From contig CAYVQC010000005.1 of the NCBI GenBank assembly GCA_964453995.1, positions 1-64,000 of the forward strand: DNA of 64,000 nt, in the 5' to 3' direction. The notes beneath the pieces are model-generated. The model was not told where the DNA came from. It did no database searches and worked only from the letters and a program-made list of their open reading frames with translations. Source of the DNA: SKVR01 sp964453995. GTDB taxonomy: Bacteria > Bacteroidota > Bacteroidia > Bacteroidales > UBA7960. The stretch's first letter is position 1; each line of letters starts with the position of its first letter. Below, in pieces: positions 35,776 to 44,151 of this stretch. A program made the position numbers and the translations under genes.

Positions 35776-36747
35776 TTAATCTGGCTTATTAATTCCACAT
35801 TTTATATATATCGGGTAATGATCAGAGCCAATTTTGGATAGTTTTTCCAATTCTGTAACTGTGAAGGTATTCGATAAAAAAACATGGTCTAAAGCCCAGG
35901 AAAGCAATGGATATTTTGCATTGTATGTGTTAAAAAATCCTCTGCCTTTCCTGGGATCTCTCATTTTGGAAATTCTGGTAAACTGAGTAGAGGTATCAGA
36001 CCAGGCTACATCATTCAGGTCTCCCAAAGCTATGCAAGGTAGAGTAAGATCCTTGATTTTTTTTGCCACCACAACAAGTTCTTTGTCTCTTGGTCTGGAA
36101 GTATCAGCCTCTGTGGGTGCTGGTGGTTCAGGATGCAGACAACTTAAAGAAATTTTACAGTCATCTATTTCAACTTCTGTATGAATAGAAGGTACATCTT
36201 GTTTGATGAGGTACTCTACTTTGGTATTGTTCAAGGGTTTTTTTGAATATAAAAGCATTCCGTAGGTATTTTCTAAAGGAACTTTTACACTGTAGGGATA
36301 TTCCGACATTACAGGATCCATTTCATTTTTCCACCATTGATCAGTTTCTACCAACAGAACAATATCTGCCGAATACCTGGAAATATGTTCTTTCAGTTTG
36401 CTGCTTTTTCTGTTCGACATTTGCACATTTGAGATCAGCAGAGAAATAAACGTGCTGGTGTTGGAGTCTGAATCCGGTATTTCCTTCCTGGAAAAAGGGA
36501 AGTAGGGCGAAATGTAGTAAACCTGGACAATAATGGCTACCAGGGAAAGTGAAAGTATTATCCAGAAAAGCGGGTTTTCTTCAAACCAAATAATCTGGAC
36601 AATAACCCCCACAATTAAAAGGGAGGTGATTTGTAGCTTGGGAAAATCGAAAATTTTCACCCACCATTCTTTTCTGGCTAACAATGAGAATACTGTAAAC
36701 AGTATAAGAAATCCCGAAATGATTTGCGCAACTGTAAGCATTGTCAT
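35776..36747 (-). CDS. Membrane-anchored endonuclease/exonuclease/phosphatase family protein
   Basis: A 323-residue protein with three N-terminal membrane segments (about 5-22, 38-55, 61-82) and a C-terminal EEP fold. Catalytic blocks are visible: VLLVETDQWW (metal-binding Glu), LSCLHPEPP, ALGDLNDVAWS (Asp-x-Asn), LSWALDHVFLS and the final GSDHYPIYI with the active His. The EEP superfamily includes nucleases, phosphodiesterases and lipid phosphatases; the membrane anchor with an outward catalytic domain suggests an envelope or extracellular substrate. It follows the dCMP deaminase by 18 bases and is likely co-transcribed. Confidence 0.88.
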   Translation of the reverse strand: MTMLTVAQIISGFLILFTVFSLLARKEWWVKIFDFPKLQITSLLIVGVIVQIIWFEENPLFWIILSLSLVAIIVQVYYISPYFPFSRKEIPDSDSNTSTFISLLISNVQMSNRKSSKLKEHISRYSADIVLLVETDQWWKNEMDPVMSEYPYSVKVPLENTYGMLLYSKKPLNNTKVEYLIKQDVPSIHTEVEIDDCKISLSCLHPEPPAPTEADTSRPRDKELVVVAKKIKDLTLPCIALGDLNDVAWSDTSTQFTRISKMRDPRKGRGFFNTYNAKYPLLSWALDHVFLSNTFTVTELEKLSKIGSDHYPIYIKCGINKPD

Positions 36748-36765
36748 ACAATTTATATTGGATAA

Positions 36766-37257
36766 TTATTGATTTTCATATTTTATATATTCTTCATTGA
36801 AATACACTAATTCTACTCCTGCATCGCTAAACATGATCTCCGACTCACCTCCTGCGTGGTATTTTTTTTCGCACACCACACGTTTTATCCCACAATTTAT
36901 GATAAGCATAGCGCACACCCTGCAGGGTGTCATACGACAGTAAAGGGTTGCTCCATCAATGCTGATTCCCAGCCGGGCAGCCTGGCAAATAGCGTTTTGC
37001 TCGGCATGTACAGTACGCACACAGTGCATGGTGGTGTGCCCATCCTCATGCAGCACTTTTTTCATTTGGTGACCCACATCATCGCAATGGGGCAAGCCAA
37101 TGGGCGATCCTACATAACCGGTTACCAGGATCTGCCTTCCACGGGCAATCACGCATCCGCTGCGACCCCGGTCGCAGGTGGCCCGCTTGCTCACCGTATG
37201 TGCTATTTCCACAAAATACTCATCCCAGGTTGGACGGATGTAATGTGTGTTGTTCAT
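36766..37257 (-). CDS. Deoxycytidylate (dCMP) deaminase family protein
   Basis: A 163-residue zinc-dependent deaminase, by family converting dCMP to dUMP for thymidylate synthesis. Zinc and catalytic residues are His84 and Glu86 in TVHAEQNAI and Cys112 and Cys115 in MTPCRVCAM. An additional His/Cys-containing insert GLPHCDDVGHQM...HCVRT near 55-80 is typical of ComEB/dCMP deaminases and may bind a second zinc. It is 34 bases downstream of a P-loop kinase gene and 18 bases upstream of an EEP-hydrolase gene, all on one strand. Confidence 0.93.
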   Translation of the reverse strand: MNNTHYIRPTWDEYFVEIAHTVSKRATCDRGRSGCVIARGRQILVTGYVGSPIGLPHCDDVGHQMKKVLHEDGHTTMHCVRTVHAEQNAICQAARLGISIDGATLYCRMTPCRVCAMLIINCGIKRVVCEKKYHAGGESEIMFSDAGVELVYFNEEYIKYENQ

Positions 37258-37291
37258 GTTGTTTTAGTTTTATGGTTTGAAAGGTTTGTGT

Positions 37292-37858
37292 TTATGGGGT
37301 TGTGGCTGGCAGGTGAGCGATTGCCTGTTCAATCTGGCTGTGGAGTTCCTGCAGGGTACCATTGTTATGAATTACATGATCGGCCTGGCGAATGCACTCT
37401 GCCAGGTTTTGCTTGTTGGGATCATCGGAATGCATTTCCCGGTCTTCGTTACTTTGAAATGTGTCGAAGTCGATGCGGTCGGTCTCCGAATTCCTTAATA
37501 CAATACGGCGGTAGCGTATATGGATATCAGCATCAACGGCAAGCAGTACAAATCCCTTTTTTTGTCTTAACGAAGCGATTTCTCCCGGGGTTCTGATGCT
37601 CTCAATGATGGAATTCCTGGCGCTTTGCAGAGCTTTACGATAAAGTTGGTCTATGATGTAGGCCGGGCCGAACTTGCTGCGCAATTCGTTGGCGGTGTGG
37701 GTAAGAGTGTCGCGGTTTACTTCGTTGCCCTGTTGCTGTATCACCTCTGAAAGAAATCCCCTGACTGAAAAATGTACAAAACCTTTCTCTTTCACCAGGT
37801 AATCTACCACTGTCCCTTTGCCGGCACCAAGGGTTCCGGTTATTCCAATTACAATCAT
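37292..37858 (-). CDS. P-loop nucleotide kinase-like protein
   Basis: A 188-residue protein starting MIVIGITGTLGAGKGTVVDYL, whose Walker A motif is GTLGAGKGT. FVHFSVRGFLSEV, SIRTPGEIASLR and AVDADIHIRYRRI follow the adenylate kinase / dephospho-CoA kinase / dNMP kinase pattern. The pairing with a dCMP deaminase suggests a deoxynucleoside monophosphate substrate. Yeast dCMP deaminase and bacterial AvcD proteins carry a similar P-loop domain fused to the deaminase. First gene of an apparent three-gene unit. Annotating it as CoaE would be doubtful. Confidence 0.85.
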   Translation of the reverse strand: MIVIGITGTLGAGKGTVVDYLVKEKGFVHFSVRGFLSEVIQQQGNEVNRDTLTHTANELRSKFGPAYIIDQLYRKALQSARNSIIESIRTPGEIASLRQKKGFVLLAVDADIHIRYRRIVLRNSETDRIDFDTFQSNEDREMHSDDPNKQNLAECIRQADHVIHNNGTLQELHSQIEQAIAHLPATTP

Positions 37859-38072
37859 GTGCTTTTTGTGGATAGTTTGTAGGGTAATTTCTGTTGTCTT
37901 TTTTTGGGGATAAAGATAGTTATTGTTTTAATAAAAACCTTTTATCCTGGTTCGTTTTACAAGGTAAACCATTGGCTACAAACCTTAATGTCCGAACCCA
38001 TTGCACCTGCAGGTTCAGTTCATAAAGAAACAGGGTTTTGCTAATTCTTTCGGGATAGTTGGTGTAGAAGCC

Positions 38073-38684
38073 TCAGATGGGGAGTTTCGTCTGTAGTCCG
38101 TTATTGAAAGTTTTGCGGTGGAGGGGGCTCAGGCCGTGACTGAAAATGGCCAGCTTATGCTGGGGCGTAGGATATCCCTTATTCTGATACCAGTAATAAT
38201 GAGGATACTGCTCATGAACCTGTTGCATAAAATCATCGCGCCATGTTTTGGCCAGTACTGAGGCGGCAGCTATGGAGTAGTACAAGCCATCACCATTGAT
38301 TATGCAACAGTGGCTGGTGGCACCATAGGGTTTGAAACGGTTGCCATCAATAAGCAGCAGCCCGGGTTGTGGGTTGAGTTTTTCGATGGCACGGTGCATG
38401 GCCAGCAGAGAGGCATTGAGAATGTTTATCTGGTCTATTTCGTGGTGATCAGCCATGGCAATACCGTAAGAAACTGCAACATCTTCAATTTCTTTCCTAA
38501 GCACCTGGCGTTGTAATGGACTTAATTTTTTTGAATCGTTGAGGTGTCCTTTCCATGTCCTGGGAATCTTAGGCGGAAGAATTACTGCTGCTGCCACCAC
38601 CGGGCCTGCCAAGCAGCCCCGGCCGGCTTCATCCACACCAGCTTCCCACAATCCGGGTTCGTTTCTGTAACGTAGTTTAAGCAT
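38073..38684 (-). CDS. rnhB: Ribonuclease HII
   Basis: About 203 residues. It cuts RNA in RNA-DNA hybrids and starts removal of single ribonucleotides in DNA. Catalytic acids are in EAGVDEAGRGCLAGPVVAAAV (DEAGRG motif), and the later LLIDGNRF and SVLAKTWRDD. The ATG at 38684 overlaps the end of the glycosyltransferase gene by 8 bases; the longer form begins with TTG at 38714. Last gene of the purD-to-rnhB series. Confidence 0.95.
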   Translation of the reverse strand: MLKLRYRNEPGLWEAGVDEAGRGCLAGPVVAAAVILPPKIPRTWKGHLNDSKKLSPLQRQVLRKEIEDVAVSYGIAMADHHEIDQINILNASLLAMHRAIEKLNPQPGLLLIDGNRFKPYGATSHCCIINGDGLYYSIAAASVLAKTWRDDFMQQVHEQYPHYYWYQNKGYPTPQHKLAIFSHGLSPLHRKTFNNGLQTKLPI

Positions 38685-39813
38685 AGCCTTGTAATACGGA
38701 GTTGAAAGCGTCAAGCCATTTCTCTTTGTTGGCTTCTACCGAGTATTCACTGCTTACTGTTTTACATCCGTTCTCACCAAGTTTCTTTCTCAAATGTGCC
38801 GATTCAATAAGTTGCGAAAGCTTTTCTACCCACTCCTGGTGTGTGGAAGCGAGAAAACCGTTTTCACCATCATGGATGATCTCAGTATTCACCCCCACGG
38901 GCGACATGATGGTAGGGATCTCAAGGGCCATGTATTGAAGGCCTTTTAATCCGCACTTCCCTTTCGACCAGGCATCGTCGGGAAGGGGCATAATGCCGAT
39001 GTCAAATTCCGAAAGATCTTCTATCTCGGTGGCTGCATCCCACCATTTTCCTTTGATTTCAAGATTCTTGTGCTCATACGTTCCATCGCCGATCACCTTG
39101 ATTTGTACTTTGCTGCCGAATTTCTGCCTGATGTCTTCGAGCACCGGAACGGCGGTTTTAAAATGCTTAATGGTGGTAATACTACCACTCCAGCCTATGG
39201 TTACAACGTCTTCATTGCCATTCTTATTTCGGCCTGCCTGGTAGATTTGTGTGTCGATGGTTGTTGGGATGATCCGCACATTAGGGTTGAAATTCAGGGC
39301 ATAATCCCTAAGGTATTCATTGCCCGCTATTACCAGTGAACACATAGAGATGATAGGACCTACCTTGGCAGGGTTTTTCAACCAGGCAAAAGAACGGTTC
39401 GCATCTGATACATCATTGAGCCAGATGGAATCATCAAAATCATAGATCATGGGAACCCCGAGTTTATGGATTTTCTTCTCGAAATAGATGCTTCTGATCA
39501 TCAAAGCATCGCGGTAAATGAAAACAGCATCGTATTGGCCCTGTTTGATCTTTTTCAGATCTTTATACCGCCGGAGTATGGCATTCTTGAAAATGCCCAG
39601 CTTTGCCAGGTATTTTCCTTTGCTGTAAAGTGTTTTCCCTTCCTGTTTATATACAAGAGGGGAGATTTCGCATTCAATGTTATTGTTCTCAAGAAAGGTG
39701 AGGTATTGTTCAAATCGGAACCTTTGGCCGGGAACCAATCCGGTTTCCTGCCCTACCAGGAAAAGCACTTTTCTCTTGTTTGTATCTTTTGCAGTATTTT
39801 TTTGCATTATCAT
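38677..39813 (-). CDS. Glycosyltransferase, GT-B fold (GT4-like)
   Basis: A 378-residue cytosolic glycosyltransferase. The N-terminal half starts KVLFLVGQETGLVPGQRFR; the C-terminal donor-binding half has TIGWSGSITTIKHF, DIGIMPLPDDAWSKGKCG and LKGLQYMALEIPTIMSPVG, the E-x7-E-like region of GT4 enzymes. It probably adds a sugar to a cell-surface polysaccharide or glycolipid. It starts 3 bases after the epimerase stop, so the two are surely co-expressed and may act in one pathway. Donor and acceptor are unknown. An internal ATG lies two codons in. Confidence 0.88.
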   Translation of the reverse strand: MIMQKNTAKDTNKRKVLFLVGQETGLVPGQRFRFEQYLTFLENNNIECEISPLVYKQEGKTLYSKGKYLAKLGIFKNAILRRYKDLKKIKQGQYDAVFIYRDALMIRSIYFEKKIHKLGVPMIYDFDDSIWLNDVSDANRSFAWLKNPAKVGPIISMCSLVIAGNEYLRDYALNFNPNVRIIPTTIDTQIYQAGRNKNGNEDVVTIGWSGSITTIKHFKTAVPVLEDIRQKFGSKVQIKVIGDGTYEHKNLEIKGKWWDAATEIEDLSEFDIGIMPLPDDAWSKGKCGLKGLQYMALEIPTIMSPVGVNTEIIHDGENGFLASTHQEWVEKLSQLIESAHLRKKLGENGCKTVSSEYSVEANKEKWLDAFNSVLQGYA

Positions 39814-39816
39814 GTT

Positions 39817-40821
39817 TTAGTCTTCAAGCCAGAACTGGGGGAAATTGATGTTAAGTTCAATATCGGTAAACTTGGAAGTTTTTCTTACCCCCTTTTCTTT
39901 TACCCACTGTGCCATTTTGTGCAGGCCCTCTTCCAGCGTGGTTACGTTAGCTTGGCCAAACACCCCACGGGCTTTCGAATGATCAGACCATGCATGCATC
40001 ACTTCATTCCTGGGAGGTAAATGTCTTACCTCGCCGGTCATGCCCATGGCTTTCATCACTGCCTCAGCAAGCTCAAGAACCGTATACTCTTTTTCGGCCC
40101 CTACATTAAATACCTGGTTGATAGCTTCAGGGAGATTTACACATCCGGCAATCTGGGGAGCAATATCTCCCACATAGCTGAAAGCCCTTGTTTGCAGACC
40201 ATCGCCAAAAACCGACAATTCTTTTCCCTGCATAAGCTGATTCATGAAGATTCCCACTACATTGCGGTAGCGATCGCCGATATTCTGGTATTCCCCATAA
40301 ACATTATGAGGCCTGAAGATTACGTAATCCAGGCCAAACATTTCGTGCGATACCTTCAACTCCTGCTCCACAGCATACTTGGCGATTCCATAAGGGTCTT
40401 CCGGACGGGGGGTATGGCTTTCCCGAAGGGGAAGTTCTCCCTCTCCATATACTGCTATAGAAGAAGTAAATACGAAGCATTTTATTTTATGCCTTATGGA
40501 TGCATTGATCAGGTTTACACTGCCAATGAGGTTGTTCATGTAATTGTACCTCTTGATGAAATGGCTTAACCCTTCTGCTGCATATGCCGCCAGGTGATAC
40601 ACATAGTCGAATCGTTGCTCTTCAAACATCTTGTCAATAAGCTGATGGTCCAGTATGCTTCCTTTCACAAATTCTGCTTCCGGGTTCACATTGTCTTGGA
40701 AACCACCACTCAAATCGTCCAGCACCACTACCTGGTGCCCCATTTCAATGAGCTGGTTTACCACGTGGGCTCCAATAAACCCGGCACCCCCGGTAACCAG
40801 ACTCTTCGCAATTGCCGTCAT
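39817..40821 (-). CDS. NAD-dependent sugar epimerase/dehydratase (extended SDR)
   Basis: A 334-residue Rossmann enzyme of the UDP-glucose 4-epimerase-like group. NAD is bound at VTGGAGFIGAHVVNQL; the catalytic triad includes Ser in VFTSSIAVYG and YGIAKYAVE (Tyr-x3-Lys); NVYGEYQNIGDRYRNVV binds the nucleotide sugar. It makes or converts a sugar nucleotide, probably for the next-door glycosyltransferase. It lies 48 bases after the DUF6427 gene. The exact sugar is not predictable from the sequence. Confidence 0.92.
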   Translation of the reverse strand: MTAIAKSLVTGGAGFIGAHVVNQLIEMGHQVVVLDDLSGGFQDNVNPEAEFVKGSILDHQLIDKMFEEQRFDYVYHLAAYAAEGLSHFIKRYNYMNNLIGSVNLINASIRHKIKCFVFTSSIAVYGEGELPLRESHTPRPEDPYGIAKYAVEQELKVSHEMFGLDYVIFRPHNVYGEYQNIGDRYRNVVGIFMNQLMQGKELSVFGDGLQTRAFSYVGDIAPQIAGCVNLPEAINQVFNVGAEKEYTVLELAEAVMKAMGMTGEVRHLPPRNEVMHAWSDHSKARGVFGQANVTTLEEGLHKMAQWVKEKGVRKTSKFTDIELNINFPQFWLED

Positions 40822-40869
40822 AACAAATTGTATTTTAATTAAAGAATCTTTTTCTATTTCGCAGTAAGG

Positions 40870-41862
40870 CTAGTCCAGCCTTGCCAATTTTCCAACCACG
40901 ATCAGCAATAGCAGGATGGTAAACAGTATTTCGTTTGCCATTTTCCTGTTGTTTACCTGGAAAAATCCCGCCAGGATTCCTGCAAGAGGCAACATGATGA
41001 TGCCATGGTGGAAAATGGTATGTTTTCCTGCAAAAGCCACCGAAGCGATAGAGATAAGCAGGTAAACCAGCAATACATTGTACCGTCTTCTTATTCTTAT
41101 TGGCTTGTCGCGCAAGGTGCCCAGGTAAAGCCGGGTGATGGCAATAATTCCGATAAACCCGATAATGATGATGGAAACCCATCCAAAAGGCACAAATTGC
41201 ATGGACGATAAGCCTGCATCGAAAGGCAGCCTGGCGAATGTATCCCATTGCTCCTGCAGCCTGTTGAACCAGTAATAATAAAGTGCCACAAAAATGTAAG
41301 GTAAGCCCAATCCAATGAGAGAGGCAAGCAAGGCGCGAAGGTTTACAAGATAATAAATGATCAATGAAGCAATAAACAGCAAAATCAGCGATAGTGCCGG
41401 AAAATAAAACAGTGAAGCAAGGCTGATAAAAAAACCTACATTAAAGATCTCGATAAATACAGCTTCTTCCCTGAAGACTTCAAACATTTTGCTGAGGGCT
41501 ATGAGCATGAAAAAATTGGCAAACCACACCGGATGCATTCCGAAAAGGTTGAAGCTGCTGCTCATCAGCACAATATACATAAGTGCCGGTAATTTTGAAT
41601 TGCGCTCCACAAGGTTTTTATCCGTAACAATTGCATTAAACATAAAAGCCTGGGCAATCATGAACAGGAAGCTCAGTAACACACTCAACAGGGTGTTTTG
41701 TTCGAAAAACCCTACCAGCAGTGTATACAATGGAGCATGGTTTGCCTGTGGAAGTGAGGTATGCTGATGCAGAAAGAAACCATCCAGCCAAAGTGCCAGG
41801 GCCACGATCACCAGTAATGTAAGAGTGAAAGGATGATTGTTTTTGAATTTTCCTATGATCAT
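40870..41862 (-). CDS. DUF6427-type multi-pass membrane protein
   Basis: A 330-residue protein with about nine to ten membrane segments, beginning MIIGKFKNNHPFTLTLLV. The pattern, including MHPVWFANFFMLIALSKMFEVFR and YYYWFNRLQEQWD, resembles the Bacteroidota family DUF6427, which in this phylum often lies next to purD, as here (8 bases downstream). Function unknown; a role in envelope polymer handling is conceivable because of the sugar genes that follow. Confidence 0.8.
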   Translation of the reverse strand: MIIGKFKNNHPFTLTLLVIVALALWLDGFFLHQHTSLPQANHAPLYTLLVGFFEQNTLLSVLLSFLFMIAQAFMFNAIVTDKNLVERNSKLPALMYIVLMSSSFNLFGMHPVWFANFFMLIALSKMFEVFREEAVFIEIFNVGFFISLASLFYFPALSLILLFIASLIIYYLVNLRALLASLIGLGLPYIFVALYYYWFNRLQEQWDTFARLPFDAGLSSMQFVPFGWVSIIIIGFIGIIAITRLYLGTLRDKPIRIRRRYNVLLVYLLISIASVAFAGKHTIFHHGIIMLPLAGILAGFFQVNNRKMANEILFTILLLLIVVGKLARLD

Positions 41863-41870
41863 ACAACAAT

Positions 41871-43148
41871 TCAGCTTAGAAGATCAAGGCCAATGTCATT
41901 TCTGTAGTATTTGTTCTCAAATCTGACGATTTCAGCATTTTTCAGGCTCATTTCGCGTGCTTTCTGCAGGGATGAGTGTAGAGAAGTTATGGCCAGTACC
42001 CTACCTCCTGATGTAACTACTGTATTGTCTTTTTCTGTTGCCCCGGCATAAAACAGATGACTTCCCTCAACGGCATCATAACCATCAATGAGATATCCTT
42101 TGCCATAGCTTCCGGGATAACCCCCCGAAACCAGCATTACCGTAACAGCAAAATCGGGGCATATTTGCAGGGTATACCGATCCAGGTTTCCGGTTGCCAT
42201 GGCTTGCAGCAATTCCACAAAATCGCTGTTGATCCTCGGCAGCACCGCTTCTGTTTCAGGATCGCCCATGCGCACATTGTATTCAATAACATAGGGATCG
42301 CCATTCACATTCATCAATCCCAGGAAAATGAAGCCTTTGTAAGATATATTCTCCCTGGCAAGTCCATCAATAGTAGGTTGAATAATCCTGTTTTTTACCT
42401 TTTCCATAAATTGAGAATCGGCAAAAGGTACCGGGGATACCGCTCCCATGCCGCCGGTATTGGGTCCGGTGTCACCTTCTCCTATGCGCTTGTAATCTTT
42501 GGCCTCGGGCAACAGCACCCAGTTGCGACCATCGGTAGCCACAAAAACTGATAACTCTATCCCTTGCAAATACTCTTCGATCACCACCTTCTCTGATGCT
42601 TCTCCAAAAGCTTTTCCCTTAAGCATATCCTTTAATACTTCAATAGCACCATCGAGCGATTGCACTATTGATACCCCCTTGCCTGCTGCCAGTCCATCGG
42701 CTTTCAATACATAGGGAGGCTTAAGGGTTTCCAAAAAGTCGATACCCTGCTCATAGGTTTCCAGCGTAAAACTTTGGTAAGCCGCAGTGGGGATATTGTT
42801 TCTCTTCATGAAAGCTTTGGCATACTCTTTACTTCCTTCGAGCATGGCACCTGCTTTGCCGGGGCCCACAACCAATACATCACGGGTGGACTCGTGGCTG
42901 GACAAAAAGTCAGTGATCCCTTTTACCAGCGGATCTTCCGGACCAACAACCACCATTCCGATCGATTGTGATGCGATAAACTCAGCAATGCTTTCAAAAT
43001 CAGTGAGAGAAAGTTCTGTGTTGGTGCCACAAAATTGTGTGCCTCCATTTCCGGGTGCAATAAATAGTTTTTTACACAAGGGACTTTGTTCGATCTTCCA
43101 TGCAAGAGCATGTTCTCTTCCCCCGGAACCAAGCAAAAGTATGTTCAT
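41871..43148 (-). CDS. purD: Phosphoribosylamine-glycine ligase
   Basis: A 425-residue ATP-grasp ligase that joins phosphoribosylamine and glycine, step two of purine synthesis. Evidence: MNILLLGSGGREHALAWKI at the start, VVGPEDPLVKGITDFL, YVLKADGLAAGKGVSIV, the ATP-grasp metal site VIEYNVRMGDPETEAVLPR, and VMLVSGGYPGSYGKG near the C-terminus. First gene in a series with DUF6427, epimerase, glycosyltransferase and rnhB. A -7 element lies 51 bases upstream. No purine riboswitch was recognised in the leader. Confidence 0.97.
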   Translation of the reverse strand: MNILLLGSGGREHALAWKIEQSPLCKKLFIAPGNGGTQFCGTNTELSLTDFESIAEFIASQSIGMVVVGPEDPLVKGITDFLSSHESTRDVLVVGPGKAGAMLEGSKEYAKAFMKRNNIPTAAYQSFTLETYEQGIDFLETLKPPYVLKADGLAAGKGVSIVQSLDGAIEVLKDMLKGKAFGEASEKVVIEEYLQGIELSVFVATDGRNWVLLPEAKDYKRIGEGDTGPNTGGMGAVSPVPFADSQFMEKVKNRIIQPTIDGLARENISYKGFIFLGLMNVNGDPYVIEYNVRMGDPETEAVLPRINSDFVELLQAMATGNLDRYTLQICPDFAVTVMLVSGGYPGSYGKGYLIDGYDAVEGSHLFYAGATEKDNTVVTSGGRVLAITSLHSSLQKAREMSLKNAEIVRFENKYYRNDIGLDLLS

Positions 43149-43199
43149 CCTGATAAGTTTTTAATGTCACTAAAGCTCAACCCTGCGGCTTTTGCAGCC

Positions 43200-43207
43200 C
43201 AAAAGTA
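43200..43207 (-). promoter_or_regulatory. Candidate -7 promoter element for purD
   Basis: TACTTTTG on the minus strand, an exact TAnnTTTG match 51 bases before the purD ATG. The -33 box is poor. Confidence 0.42.
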
Positions 43208-43405
43208 TAAAAAATCTTTGGGAATGAGCATTCTATTTTGCCGCGTGATGCAGCCCGAACCCAGGGGCCATGAGGTTTAAATTAATTTTAGGTAAAATAA
43301 TATTTTCTTAAAAACATTGAGAATCCTTTCTTGTTAGTATAAAAACTATTCGCCCAAAAAAAGTTTCCGTGGTTTTTTATCATTTGGAAGCATGAACTTA
43401 AAAAT

Positions 43406-44017
43406 ATGCAGGATATAATTGTAAAAATATCGGAGATGTATCTGCGCTATGGTATTAAAAGCATTACCATGGATGATCTGGCACGCGACCTGGGCATATC
43501 CAAAAAAACCCTTTATCTCTATTTTGAAGATAAGAAGGATGTGGTACGAAAAGTTGTTCACCATATTATTCAGCACCAAAAGTGTGGGATTACAGAAGTT
43601 CTTGGTAAAAAGGATACCAACGCCATTGACAAACTTATGATGATGACCCGCTTTTTTGCCGAGCATCTGAAAAACTCCAATGCATCTCTAACCTACGATC
43701 TGGAAAAATATTACCCTGATATCTGGAATGAGGTGCTTGAATTTAAACGCGAAGAGGTTTTCAGGCATATGATGGATAATATCAATGAAGGGATACGCGA
43801 AAACCTTTACCGCGATGACTATAATTATGAGATCATAGCCAGGGCGTATGTTTCGCGTATGGAAATGTATCAGACTGATCTATGGCAACCTCTTTCCAAA
43901 TATCCACTGGAAGAAGTTTTCCGCACCTTGTTCATTTACCATGTCAGAGGCATCTCCAATGAAAATGGGCTGAAATATCTTGAAAAAAGCATGGAAAAAT
44001 GGAATATCAGCAATTAA
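43406..44017 (+). CDS. TetR/AcrR family transcriptional regulator
   Basis: A 203-residue repressor-type regulator. The N-terminal DNA-binding domain shows SITMDDLARDLGISKKTLYLYFEDKKDVV, the classic TetR helix-turn-helix ending in the YxYF..K motif (split here for clarity as GISKKTLYLYF). The C-terminal helical ligand domain is not specific. It lies directly upstream of a TolC-AcrA-AcrB set on the same strand (134 bases to the TolC start), so it probably represses the pump and is released by a pump substrate. I did not identify its operator. Confidence 0.93.
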   Translation: MQDIIVKISEMYLRYGIKSITMDDLARDLGISKKTLYLYFEDKKDVVRKVVHHIIQHQKCGITEVLGKKDTNAIDKLMMMTRFFAEHLKNSNASLTYDLEKYYPDIWNEVLEFKREEVFRHMMDNINEGIRENLYRDDYNYEIIARAYVSRMEMYQTDLWQPLSKYPLEEVFRTLFIYHVRGISNENGLKYLEKSMEKWNISN

Positions 44018-44151
44018 AAGATTCGCATTGGATAGGGAAAAAAAGGCATTCGTCCTCCCCGGAGGTGCCATTCACCGATTTGATTTATGTGCAGAGCGAT
44101 ACAGATAATAATTTTGACCCCATTAATGATAATACCAGAAAAAACTTTTAC

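Noticed and set aside
36856..37596. 246-codon plus-strand open frame
   Set aside because: Antisense to the dCMP deaminase and P-loop kinase genes, whose motifs are complete.
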